Below, piece by piece: positions 53,223-63,418 of a stretch of DNA of 64,000 nt. Every line of letters begins with the position of its first letter. Position 1 is the stretch's first letter. This DNA comes from Bactericera cockerelli (taxonomy: Eukaryota > Arthropoda > Insecta > Hemiptera > Triozidae), in the NCBI GenBank assembly GCA_024516035.1, contig CM044966.1, positions 22,107,185-22,171,184 of the forward strand, given 5' to 3'. The notes under the pieces were generated by a model. That model did not search any database, was not told the DNA's origin, and worked only from the letters and a program-made list of their open reading frames with translations. The position numbers were made by a program, and so were the translations under genes.

Positions 53223-53645
53223 TATACTGTGGTAATTTAGAAATACATAGGCAACTAAGTCTGAACCACAGTATTTCTATAAAGTGGATACCAACTTTTT
53301 TCTTTTCTTTTTTACCAACTTTTACCAACTAGTGGATACCAACTTTTTTCTTTCTTTTTTGTTCACCAGAATGGCAGCTTTATTCGCGAATGAATTCTTT
53401 TTCTGTCCGCATTAATTGAAGAATAAACCTAATGATCCGATATCAATTAATTAGTAATAGGACGGTTAGGTAGGTATTCTTGGCCATTAAACGTCTATTA
53501 CTTCGTTAAGCGTCTCTGTAACCGCAGTGGATCAGTAGATCGGTAAGAGACATCTCGAATATTTGGATTGTTGGTTTTGCTAGTAAAAAGTAGATCTATA
53601 GTAATTCATTCGGGAATTAAAATAGCAGTACTTCATTTATGAATG
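53223..53645. other. no recognisable feature
   Basis: Apart from a small duplicated block (AGTGGATACCAACTTTTTTC at about 53281 and 53329), nothing is recognised. Confidence 0.4.
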
Positions 53646-53800
53646 AAAGTAGACTGTGTGTGTGTGTATGATTTTATTTGTGGTGAAGCATAAGGCTTCT
53701 TAAAAAATTTTGGTGATAAAAAAAAAAAAAAAAATATGCTGCGCTAGCCACAAAAATTGTGAAGAGGCCTTGTGCTTCACGACAAATAAAATCATACATT
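53646..53800. repeat. inverted SINE tail pieces
   Basis: GATTTTATTTGTGGTGAAGC and, about 90 bp on, GTGCTTCACGACAAATAAAA: the 3' tail of the 27300-type SINE in both orientations around a poly-A tract. Confidence 0.6.
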
Positions 53801-55224
53801 ACTTTCGAAATCTCTACGCTTTGGGCTCTCAGTTATTTTGGGCCCTAAACCTATATCTATACTTCATTTTTTCTCTTACTACTCGTATTTCTGGAATCAT
53901 TTACTCTACGCTCACACCAGTCTGTCTGACCGCCAAGAATAACAAGGAATATGTAGGCAGACTAGACAGCCGCCAGTTTGGCACACAATGACCTGGTAGC
54001 GACCTGCAACACTGTAAACCAACGGTCCGCTTACAGAACACGTAATTAAATGTTTGAATTGCAAATCCCGAGATAAGAACAGGTAGCTGAAACTGGATAA
54101 TCTAATAAGTTGAATAATTGCCCCGACATTAACATAAATACTTTGAATAATTGTAGCGAACTCAGCATGTATTATTTGATATGTTATTTTCTATTGACTC
54201 CGATGAAATGTAGCCAAATGTTGCAAATGGTCAGCGTTTCCCAAACAGGGGCCCACGCCCCCTTTTTGGGTCTCACATTCTCAATAGTCTCAATACAGGC
54301 AATAACCCCGCCCTTTCGTTAGGACATATGTATGTATTATGTATGTGTTAACAAACTACTCAAACTCGCTTTTCTAAATTTACGTTGAATCCGGGACTTG
54401 AACCACCGCCTTATCGATCAACCGACTGACGTCGCCGGTATCTTTCCGTAAACTAGTTGAAATAGAAAATTTATAAAATGTGATGCTACTAGAAGGGGAC
54501 GATAAGCCGTGTATATTAAAAAGAATGTTTTTAATTGATCAGGAGAATATTTTTTTAATATCGGCTAGCAGACCGCCTAGATCTTGACATGGGAGTAGGT
54601 TAGCACTGGGGTAATTGTGTTGTGGGGAAAAACAGATATTTTTTATTTATTTATTAATTTCAACACCGGTTCCGCAATTGGATGCACTGATCTACATATA
54701 TTTGGTAGTCAATTGGTTAAAGCGATAATCTGGTAATCTAGCAAAAGAAACTAGCATAAGTTCAGTTAAAAATATTATGAATTATGTAAACTGTCATTGT
54801 TATATATTATATACCAGACCAGCGCTTTGGGGCCGAATTATAAAACAGAATGAAACCTCTGTGATTGGTTGAAACTCCGAATTGAGGGCGTGTCTGGCTT
54901 ATCTTCATTTTATCCTGTTTCATTATTTGGCCCTAGCGTAGGGATCTTTTGGTTCGAATTCCACAAGAAATACATGAATTTTGCGTCATTTCTTTCAGTC
55001 AGACACTCTGTCGATTTCGTATAAAACTACAATAAAAAAAAAGAAAAGTTGACTGTTCCAAATCACCCCGTGCTCACCTACATGTATCGGTTGCACCGGT
55101 TAGATATCAAACGCTACAGGCGATGCAAGTGCAACTCTGCAATTTTTCCTCTCTCTCTCTCTGTAACCAAGTTGAAAAATTGCAACTTTGCTTCCGAGCA
55201 TTTCAACGGAATATTTTACTTTTT
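53801..55224. other. mostly unassigned; tRNA-like scrap at ~54385
   Basis: GGGACTTGAACCACCGCC at about 54385 is a tRNA-like B-box complement, and CAATAACCCCGCCC with GTTAGGACATATG at about 54299-54330 is a piece of the 50768-type SINE body. A CT microsatellite lies at about 55149. No gene recognised. Confidence 0.4.
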
Positions 55225-55930
55225 ACTTCGGAGAAATTTCTAATATTAGAAATCGGAAGTATTGTGTTCGTTTTGTAAAAAATATATATTTTTGCTCTTA
55301 TTTCAATTTTTTTTTTCTTCATATTTCTGGACGTTTCATAACCTCCTGAGCAAATTTGGTTTTGTGTCCGTCTGTCGGTCCGTCGCGTCGGTCTGTTAAA
55401 AATATTCCTTGTAACGCGCAAAACTCGGAAATTACGCAACGGATTTTGATGAAATTGCATACATACAGCAGACGTTCTGTAGATGGTACCATTTTAAATT
55501 AATCAACTTCACAGTAGCGGTTCTGGGTGAAAGGGACCATGCGCCTGACCACTAACTTTTTACTTTTTACGAGATATAACGCTTATATCTCGTAAACGGT
55601 ACACCCGATTTCAATGAAATTTTGTATGTGTATGCAAGTATGCATAGTATCGTTTTGCATAGGTTTTTTTTTATTTATTTTTTAATTTATAATTTAACTC
55701 TGATATTTAAGAAAACCCGACATTTTGGACAAAAAAGTCAAAAAATAAGGTCCACGGACTTGGAAAAATAGTATAGTATTCTAACATATAAAACAAATTT
55801 GAAGAAAATCGGTTAATTAATTTCGGAGATACAAATGATTTAGTAGAAAATCTCAAAATTGCCACGTGTAGGTATACAATGTGAAGCAATCACGAGGACG
55901 TATTGTGTCCATAATTGGCAGTGTTTTTTT
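55225..55930 (-). repeat. family A repeat, minus strand
   Basis: From the ACTTCCGA palindrome end through GTCAGGCGCATGGTCCC to GGACACAATACGTCC. More diverged than the 24240 and 32545 copies. Confidence 0.75.
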
Positions 55931-57029
55931 TTATTTTTATTATTACAATTATTATTAATATAGGACAGAATTATATATCGATGAACTGGACATGGTGCAC
56001 CTGGATAGAAGAATAAGGAACCGAGTCGTAATACCCCGACTATTTTTATCCTTTGGATGGTCACCAGAAGACCAGGGATAATTTTGGAACTTCAGCTCCC
56101 TCTGAGACTTCAATTGAACAACAACGTATCCTTTGATAGAGCAAACGACTCGGTTGTTCTTCCTTATTTTATCGCCAAGCCGGGAGTATCCGCAAATAGT
56201 CCAGTCACTCAATTCTATTGCTACTTTAGTTATTATTTACATTCTTCCATTATTTAATAAACAATTGCTTAGTTCGTTAACTGTAAACCCTAGCCGTAAC
56301 CATCAGAGCCACAACATCTATTCTACCAAGAGGAAGTTCTGTGTCCCTCCGGATCATTCAACCTTTTTCCTGATGTAAACAAGAGGATTTTATCCCGATC
56401 GGATTTTAAATCGATACAAGTTCCATGAAACTAGCAACGAGACCTGCTCGGAAGTCCAGTAATGCTTTGAAGGCAGAAATCGATTTATGATTTAAGAGAT
56501 GACCAGGGAATTTTTTCCTTATTTCATTAATAATAATAATAATGTTAACCCCTTGAGTACCAGTGCACGGTACGTTCATTACTCTTTGTAGGAAGCACTT
56601 CTTCCTACAAAGAGTCCCGGAACGGATTTTATCTTTCTAACGGCTCAAGATATTGTATAGACTTGAATTTTTGTATGAAGTTCCAAGGCAAAATTGTCCA
56701 TTTTTTGGCGGAATTGAAATTTCTACCTTATAACTGTCACACTACACACAACGCACTCTGATTTGTTATTGCGTTCAAATTTAAAGTTTATCTTTTCCTT
56801 TTATACATATTGTTGAGAGAGTGGACAGTGTTTCTGGAACGGGCTATACAGAAGGCTGATAAAAGGGACTCATTGATTTGAGTGACTCGACACTTCGGAG
56901 GGATAATTTCGGTTCTCGAGGCGGCAATGAAGCATAAAAGCATAAATGAAAGGTGGCGCAACTACATTTACAAGTCCCTTATTCACTTATTATTATTATT
57001 AATGTTTGTTTAGTCATCACTTTCTATCA
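55931..57029. other. unassigned, with a perfect hairpin at 56577-56612
   Basis: ACTCTTTGTAGGAAG and its complement flank a 5-nt loop. Two overlapping open frames at 56057-56378 (plus) have no recognised domain. Confidence 0.45.
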
Positions 57030-57290
57030 GTGGTTAAGCACTCGCTTGCCATGCGGAAGGTCCCGGGTTCGAACCCCCGCTCCGACAAATATTTGTATTC
57101 AAAATTTGGTTACAGTTGTTTGTAAGGGATACCAAGCGTCTACAGGAGCTCCTGTTTCATTTTTTCCATTCATTTGAGTTTGTGACCACATAATAATAAG
57201 ACTCTGAGGGTTAGGTGGTAGAAAATGCTTTGAGCATTATCCTCGCCTGGTGGTTAACTTCCACTAAAAAGTATTATTATTATCATAAAA
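57030..57290 (+). mobile_element. tRNA-headed SINE (20098 family) followed by a CCACTAAAGAG tail
   Basis: GTTAAGCACTCGCTTGCCAT, GGGTTCGAACCCCCGC, TTGTTTGTAAGGGAT to about 57160, then GAGTTTGTGACCACATAATA and CCTCGCCTGGTGGTTAAC to 57290 of another family. Either a chimeric SINE or two adjacent insertions. Confidence 0.65.
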
Positions 57291-57692
57291 ATTTGCTGAT
57301 ACAGTAAGTGGTATTTATGCACTGTTGTTACACACATGTAAAAGAGAGATACATACGAGTATATATATAGGTATGTATAAAAGTCTCCCTTTATCTATAT
57401 TTCTGAGAAAGAGGAAAAAATCAAACGCATAAAAAAGTGGTTCTCTTTCTCTTCAAAAGTTGAAATAACGTAAGAAAACATGCTAAAAGTAGTATACCAA
57501 CATATATGGATATAAATAAAACATGTAAGTGCCCACCTCACATAAAAAGAAATTACTCTAAAGATAACATCCTGACCCTAGAGACCCCATTTGCACCATT
57601 GCTAGTTTAGTGCTAGCTTAGCAGGATCTAAATAAATACGACATCGGATGAATCCAGTATGCATGAAATTACCTTTCCTATACAGATGTTGA

Positions 57693-57960
57693 GTAGTCAC
57701 CGTAGCCGAGTGAGTTAGCGCGCTAGGCATTGCACGCACGGTGACCTGGGTTCGATTCCCAGCGGGGCAGGATTTTTTCTGCTTTGTACTTGGGTATTCG
57801 GGGTCCACTCATACCTCGTGAGGAAAAATGAGTAGCTGCTTTATAGGCAAAAATAAGATATTGGGATATTAAAGATACGGAAAAGTCCTATAATTCTGCG
57901 CTACCCAATAAAATTGTGATATAATAACACAAAGAAACACATTTATTTATTTATATCTTC
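57693..57960 (+). mobile_element. tRNA-headed SINE, full-length, CTATAATTCTGCG tail type
   Basis: GTCACCGTAGCCGAGTGAGT, GGTTCGATTCCCAGC, CTCATACCTCGTGAGG, then AAGTCCTATAATTCTGCGC and CACAAAGAAACACATTTATT. Confidence 0.85.
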
Positions 57961-58009
57961 TTCTTTCACTTCAATTTAATAATAATAACAACACTCTTTA
58001 CTTCATTTT

Positions 58010-58195
58010 AATAATAACAACACCAGGCGAGGCTAATGCCCGAAGCATTTTCTACCATCTAACCCTCAGAGTCTTATTATGTGGTCACATAATCAATTTA
58101 ATCGGGGAAAATTCATGCACATTCGAAACAACGAATCCCTACGCTACCTGGATTACCAGACTAGCACGTTAACCACCTGACTACCAATGCACGGT
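58010..58195 (-). mobile_element. tRNA-SINE of the CCACTAAAGAG family, minus strand
   Basis: CACCAGGCGAGGCTAATG, ACCCTCAGAGTCTTATTATG, ATCCCTACGCTACCTGGATT, CGTTAACCACCTGACTACC. Confidence 0.8.
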
Positions 58196-58239
58196 AATTC
58201 ATTATCTTCTGACTGTTCGATTTCAAATAAAATAACTTA

Positions 58240-59430
58240 TTAATTTGCTCCTGATTTATTTTACATAGGTATGTATGTCAGGTATGCGAAAACCCTCCCT
58301 TAATGACATTCTACCAATAAATCATACGTCTAATTTCCGTTTACAGGAATAAGTGTGGTCACACGTTATAGCTTAAATGATAATATACATAATTTATATG
58401 ATAATAAATCATTAAATAAATCTAAATAATTGCATAAAGTCTGAAAGATTTTAAATTGAAATAAACAAGTTAACTTGCTACTGATTTACCTACAGCTAAA
58501 AATGACACATACCCATCAAATTCAATCAATTTTAATTTACGGCCGATTTCCGAATAGAAGTACTTATGAGGTAAAATAATATAAAGTGGTAGTAAATAAT
58601 TAAATCTTTCAATAAAGTCTGAAAGATTTAAATAGAAATAATTAATTTAACTCGCTACTGATTTACCTACAGCAATAACATTTACCGATCAAATTCAATC
58701 AATTTTAATTTAAGTCCGATTTTCGAATAGAAATACCTATGAGGTAAAATAATATAAAGTGGTAGTATAAATAATAAAATAAATCTAACGTTCGTCTGAA
58801 AGACTTTAGATCAGGCGTTCCCAAACTTCCTCAAGCGAAGGACCACTTTTGAATTTCGTAATTTTCCACGGACCACTAGTTTTCCGATGCTAGGTTTAAT
58901 ACTCTTTGTTAAACAAAATCTCATGACATTACTAGGGTTAAGCTTATTTCTTTGCTTGGTGATGCAGTCCAAATTAATGTCCTACTGATTTCTCCATGTT
59001 TGTATTATTCTTGAAGCTTTCTTATAGGTCTGGTGTCTGAATGAAGGTACCTAACGTTTTCTTCGAAATACATAATAATATAATAATCAAAATTGAAACA
59101 CGTGATGTTAAGCCAAATTAAAAAAAAGGTAGGTTCTTTCAACAAAAGTTAGAGGTTTTTTTTCTTTGTAAGGACATTTGTTTTTTTTTTCTAGGGATCA
59201 CCTCGTGGACCAGTTGAAACCTTCTCGAGGACCACCAGTGGTCCGTGGACCACAGTTTGGGAACCCCTGCTTTAGATATAAATAAATAATTCGACTTGCT
59301 ACTGATTTACAGCTCAGGTATGCCAGGACTCTTGAATGACATTCACCGATCAAATTTAATCAATTTCAAAGTCCGTTAAGTGATAAGATGCCGAATTAAT
59401 TGAAAAGAATTGGCGGTATGCAAATTTGAA
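58240..59430. repeat. ~180-bp tandem repeat, about four units, split by a hAT element
   Basis: Each unit has TGCTACTGATTTAC or CGCTACTGATTTACC, GATCAAATTCAATCAATTTT, AAATAATATAAAGTGGTAGT and GTCTGAAAGA. Unit 3 ends in the 8-bp hAT target and the array continues at 59270. Confidence 0.8.
58812..59269. mobile_element. hAT-type MITE with perfect 8-bp target duplication
   Basis: Ends CAGGCGTTCCCAAACTT and AGTTTGGGAACCCCTG, the classic hAT terminus style, flanked by CTTTAGAT at 58804-58811 and 59270-59277. Subterminal GGACCAC/GTGGTCC repeats. No transposase ORF in the 458 bp. Confidence 0.93.
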
Positions 59431-59627
59431 CCGTAAATCAAATGTGGTAGTATGAAAAATTCGCATCGACATACGACCTGTAGAAACACAGTTTAAGAAT
59501 GATGGTTTTTAACTCCTGAAGTTGATGCCTAGCATAAATTTTATTCGAGTCAGTTGATGGAGCTGATTTTATCAGCATTGGTTGATAGAATTGATTTATG
59601 GATTATTAGAAACTAAATTAAAATAGC

Positions 59628-59806
59628 GTCGATGGTGCGTTGAATGCACCGGTTCTCGTAGGATCACCGTTGTTAAGCAACGTCCAGCGAGGGGAAGACT
59701 CCGTGATGCTGGCATTCCGGTCCAACACAGGCCGGGTGAGGTTAATGTGGTTAGCAAGTTTGTGAGTTTCCTGGGAATGGAGGGTAACACCCCCGTCGTG
59801 ACATGA
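59628..59806 (+). mobile_element. 5S-derived SINE, short subfamily
   Basis: GCGTCGATGGTGCGTTGAAT, CACCGTTGTTAAGCAACGTC, then CGTGATGCTGGC without the GGATGGGTGACC segment. Body with GGGTGAGGTTAATGTGG. Truncated after CGTCGTGACATG. Confidence 0.8.
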
Positions 59807-59905
59807 AAAATTCATGCACTGGGTGGGATTCGAACCAATGGATCCCTACGTTACCTGGATTACCAGACAAGCAAGTTAACCACTCGACTACCAGCGCATG
59901 TATTC
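59807..59905 (-). mobile_element. tRNA-SINE head, minus strand (CCACTAAAGAG family)
   Basis: TGGGTGGGATTCGAACCAAT, CTACGTTACCTGGATTACC, AAGTTAACCACTCGACTACC. Abuts the truncated 5S SINE. Confidence 0.75.
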
Positions 59906-60356
59906 AAGTTTTTATATTCAAGTAGAGAATATCGGGTGCCCATTTGCCCAGAGATCAATAAAAACGAACAAAATACTTCAGTTAGGTTAAAGGAACCACA
60001 CCGGGTTGCGTCCCGCGTGTTTTTCTCTCAGGTAGTCTGAATTCCGTGCCGAACCTCTCAGGTCAATCACTGGATTCCGTCCCGTCACTTATCTTATCTA
60101 CTATGTACTTTTATACATAAGTACCTGGTACCATGTATTATTATGAATATGATTTACTCGAGAAAAAAATACTGTCATAATAAATTCAGACAAACAAAAC
60201 TTGTTAGAGTTGAACATCATGTTCAGGCCATGTATTTATTGATCATACAATATTTGCATATCAATAAGCATTTGAATCAAACGTTTTGATTGAAAAAAAA
60301 GAAATAAATAGGAAAAGTAATCCCAACGAATCTAAAATAGTGAGAAATTCTTCATC
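59906..60356. other. upstream region of the katanin-like ORF
   Basis: AT-rich with no element recognised. An in-frame TAA at 60333-60335 precedes the ATG and no AG acceptor lies between, so the start at 60357 is well fixed unless the message is spliced upstream. No clear TATA box was pinned down. Confidence 0.4.
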
Positions 60357-61412
60357 ATGACGACTTGCGGAAATCCGATTCCTTACAACGCATTCTCCGG
60401 GAAGCCAGCACAGAATCTGCCCACCAACATCTTAGAGCTGAATCTGGACAAGCCTGTGAACGAAGAGTACGAAGCCATCCTCAAGAAGCTAAAACTTGAC
60501 CCCGAGGAGAAGAAACTCGCCCGCAACATCCTGTCAGAAGTCCTGTCGACGGAGACAAACGTGAAATGGGCCGACATCGCCGGACTGTCCGAGGCCAAGG
60601 ATCTTCTCCACGAAGCCATCGTCCTGCCCTCCATCATCCCGTCCTACTTCGACAAGCTGAGACGTCCGTGGAAGGGGGTCCTCCTCGTCGGGCCTCCAGG
60701 GACAGGGAAGACGATGCTGGCGAAAGCCGCCGCCACGGAGACCAAGTCCAACTTCTTCAACATCACCTCCTCGACGCTCACCTCCAAGTGGTACGGCGAC
60801 TCTGAGAAACTGATCCGTCTCCTGTTCCTCCTTGCGAAGGAGTTGGCGCCCAGCATCGTGTTCCTGGACGAGATAGACTCCATGTGCAGCCACCGCGCTA
60901 GCGGCACGGACGTGACGCGTCGGATGAAGTCGGAACTCCTCGTCCAGATGGATGGACTCGCGTCCGTCAGCAACGAGGACCCGAACAAGTCCGTGCTCAT
61001 CCTGGCGGCCACGAACTTCCCGTGGGATCTGGACGAAGCGTTTCGCCGCCGTCTGGAAAAGCGGATCTACGTCCCGATTCCCGACTTGCCCACAAGGGTG
61101 ACGCTGCTCAACATCTTTCTGCGACGGGTCAACGTCGAGACGGACGTCGACTTGGACAGTCTGGCGGCCCGACTGGAAGGCTACTCGTCGGCGGACATTA
61201 CCATCGTGTGTCGGGACGCTGCCTTCATGCACATGAGACACTTCCTGCACCGGAACCCCGCGGTGGCGATGAGAGACATCCCGGACAGGGAGTTGGAGAA
61301 AGCCATCAGTCAGGAGGACTTTGACGAGGCGATTCGGAATTGTCCGAAAACCGTCCGTCCGGAAGATGCCCAGAAGTTTACGGACTGGATCAAACTGTAC
61401 GGATCTAAGTAG
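60357..61412 (+). CDS. Katanin p60-like AAA ATPase, intronless, no MIT domain
   Basis: 351 residues. Katanin p60 is the AAA subunit that severs microtubules using ATP. Visible: linker region WADIAGLSEAKDLLHEAIVL (71-90), RRPWKGVLLVGPPGTGKTML with Walker A at 112-119, pore-loop region SKWYGDSEK (143-151), Walker B IVFLDEID (167-174), sensor-1 Asn in AATN (217-220), arginine fingers in RRRLEKR, and a C-terminal helix ending DWIKLYG. RRPWKGV, MKSELLVQMDG and FPWDLDEA point to KATNA1/KATNAL1 rather than spastin or Vps4. Family members are usually about 490 residues with an N-terminal MIT domain and linker; here only about 70 residues precede the AAA core. It has no introns, is far more GC-rich than its surroundings and has no frame lesion. 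Inferred to be a retained retrogene; gene-family history is untested. Confidence 0.92.
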   Translation: MTTCGNPIPYNAFSGKPAQNLPTNILELNLDKPVNEEYEAILKKLKLDPEEKKLARNILSEVLSTETNVKWADIAGLSEAKDLLHEAIVLPSIIPSYFDKLRRPWKGVLLVGPPGTGKTMLAKAAATETKSNFFNITSSTLTSKWYGDSEKLIRLLFLLAKELAPSIVFLDEIDSMCSHRASGTDVTRRMKSELLVQMDGLASVSNEDPNKSVLILAATNFPWDLDEAFRRRLEKRIYVPIPDLPTRVTLLNIFLRRVNVETDVDLDSLAARLEGYSSADITIVCRDAAFMHMRHFLHRNPAVAMRDIPDRELEKAISQEDFDEAIRNCPKTVRPEDAQKFTDWIKLYGSK

Positions 61413-61702
61413 ACCTGATTTCTATCTAGCATTGGGAATCGCGAAATTTAAGATGAAACTATTGTATTAAATTTAGTTTGTAATTTATAAAACAAATGTC
61501 TTTAATTTAGACAGTTATTATCCCCTAGCCCCCATCACTGTAGCGTGCTCTTTAACATTTAGGGCGGAATTAAAAGATTATTTTGTAATACTTCTGTGGC
61601 GCTAAATCTCAGATTGCGTTCTGTTCAAGATAGTTAAACCCGATACTAAGTAATGACTTAAGTTATCGCGATTTTGTCTATAAATTTCGGCCCTAATCAA
61701 CA
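61413..61702 (+). other. 3' flank of the katanin-like ORF
   Basis: AT-rich, probable 3' UTR then intergenic. No canonical AATAAA was seen in the first 150 bp, and no genomic poly-A remnant marking retroposition. Confidence 0.4.
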
Positions 61703-61900
61703 CAGTGAAGGTAACCACCAGGCGAGGTTAATGCTCAAAGCACTTTCTACCACCTAACCCTCAGATTCTTATTATTATTACGTGTTCACAAGCTCAAATT
61801 AATGAGTAAAAATTCATGCTCTGGGTGGGATTCGAAGCAACGGATCCCTACGCTAACTGGATTACCGGACTAGCGCGTTAACCACTTGACTATCTGTTCT
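61703..61900 (-). mobile_element. tRNA-SINE of the CCACTAAAGAG family, minus strand
   Basis: GTAACCACCAGGCGAGGTTA, CACCTAACCCTCAGATTC, GGGTGGGATTCGAAGCAACG, GCGCGTTAACCACTTGAC. Confidence 0.8.
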
Positions 61901-61997
61901 TTGTTGTCAATGCAGCTAATGACCCTCGTGCTGAGAACTGTGTTTACTACAGTAGCTGATGACTTTAACAGGTTCCTTATTTCCAATATGTCCCGGT

Positions 61998-62320
61998 CTG
62001 TCCCGGTAGCTCAGTGGAAAAGGCAGCACTCTGTGAATCCAGGGGTGCCAGAGTTCGTGGGTTCGAAACCCAGCCGGAACATGACAAGCAAACTTCCGAT
62101 ATGGGATTACTAACCACATAATAATACATCTTGGGCTTACTTCTAGAATAATGGGATTAATAGTATAGTAGTGCTTTATTCAGACTGTCGATGTCGGCTC
62201 GAGACAAGAAGTCTCATTACGCTAACAATTTCATATAGCACCTCTTTATTTATTGTAAATTTTTATATGATTTTCTAGTCCTAATCGGGCAGTATAAATA
62301 AGGCGACATTATTATTATAT
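61998..62320 (+). mobile_element. tRNA-headed SINE with near-complete pseudo-tRNA
   Basis: GTCCCGGTAGCTCAGTGGAA to GGGTTCGAAACCC to CCGGAAC: the 7-bp acceptor stem pairs except for one C-A. A tail with CATCTTGGGCTT, ATAATGGGATTAATAG and GGGCAGTATAAATAAGGCGA is shared with 33531-33712. Best read as a SINE head, not a working tRNA gene. Confidence 0.75.
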
Positions 62321-62592
62321 GTAGCTGCTGGCTACCAGCTTGGCTTCTATTATATCTCCAGGCCTCTGCACATCAAGTTCTGACACCTACGAGATTGATA
62401 GCACCAGATCTGGTCATCTGGTTCGCCCAGTTGGGTGTTCCACTATGGGGGAACGTCTCTGGCCCGGGGGGAGTCTTGAATGGCGCATATTTACTCATCA
62501 TTATATACTGCCGGATATCATAATATTTATAATGAGGTAGCTCTTACCGGATATCATAAACTGCACTTGAGAAGTCTCGAGAAGAAGATGTC
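62321..62592. other. no recognisable feature
   Basis: Contains a small direct repeat (CCGGATATCATAA at about 62511 and 62549). Nothing else recognised. Confidence 0.35.
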
Positions 62593-62595
62593 TAA

Positions 62596-62794
62596 TGCCG
62601 GGTCCACACTAAGCGAACTTGTTAGCTAACAATGTTCGCGAACAATGTTATCCGCACATTTTGTTCGCAAACATCGTTAGCTAACAATTTTCGCAGTGTT
62701 GACCCGGCATTAGAAAATGTTTTTACGAATTGTTTGAAATAACATTGTTAGCGAACATTGTTAGCTAACATGTTCGCTTAGTGTGGACCCGGCA
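62596..62794. mobile_element. Harbinger-like MITE
   Basis: Ends TGCCGGGTCCACACTAAGCG and its complement. The interior is rich in AGCTAACAATGTTCGC-type motifs in both orientations. Flanked by TAA at 62593-62595 and 62795-62797, the TWA target of PIF/Harbinger elements. 199 bp, non-coding. Confidence 0.85.
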
Positions 62795-62872
62795 TAAGAA
62801 AAAATAAGTCTCGAGAAAAAACAAAAATCAAAGTTCTTCCAAGCCTAAAGGCCTTAAACATTTTACAGCTCT

Positions 62873-63418
62873 ATCCCCCCAAAAAACACCACTTCGTGGT
62901 TAAAAAAAGAAGAACGCCTCACTCAAAAGAATGATTATAATTAGCTAAAAATAAATGATATCAAATTGAGAACACCTTACCCCTTCTCTTTCTATATCTC
63001 TGCACTCCTCTCTGAATTTATTCCTCTTATGTTTATCTTTCTTTATCCTTTCTAGGGGTCATCCCAAACTTGATTTCTTTTTAAATTTACTTGTTGCACG
63101 GCAATAAAAAATGGCGGTCGGAGTATGATTTTTCTGAACCTATTTGATTTGAATCGAGAAAATTACACCGCGACCGCCATTTTATATTGCCGTGCAACAA
63201 GTAAATTTAAAAAGAAATCAAGTTTGGGATGACCCCTAGAAAGGATAAAGAAAGATAAACATAAGAGGAATAAATTCAGAGAGGAGTGCAGAGATATAGA
63301 AAGAGAAGGGGTAAGGTGTTCTCAATTTGATATCATTTATTTTTAGCTAATTATAATCATTCTTTTGAGTGAGGCGTTCTTCTTTTTTTTAACCACGAAG
63401 TGGTGTTTTTGGGGGGAT
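62873..63418. mobile_element. foldback element, complete
   Basis: Arms 62873 to about 63130 and about 63165 to 63418 are near-perfect inverted copies, ends ATCCCCCCAAAAAACACCAC and complement. A subterminal hairpin CCACTTCGTGG is present at both ends. Same terminal family as 13032-13646 and 50115-50506. Confidence 0.88.

Noticed and set aside
55940..56378. Overlapping plus-strand frames of 66 and 81 codons
   Set aside because: Frames shift and stop repeatedly with no domain recognised. An old transposon fragment cannot be excluded, but there is no positive evidence.
61998..62085. Functional tRNA gene
   Set aside because: The acceptor stem has a mismatch, the variable region does not fit a standard isotype, and the sequence continues into a repeated SINE tail.
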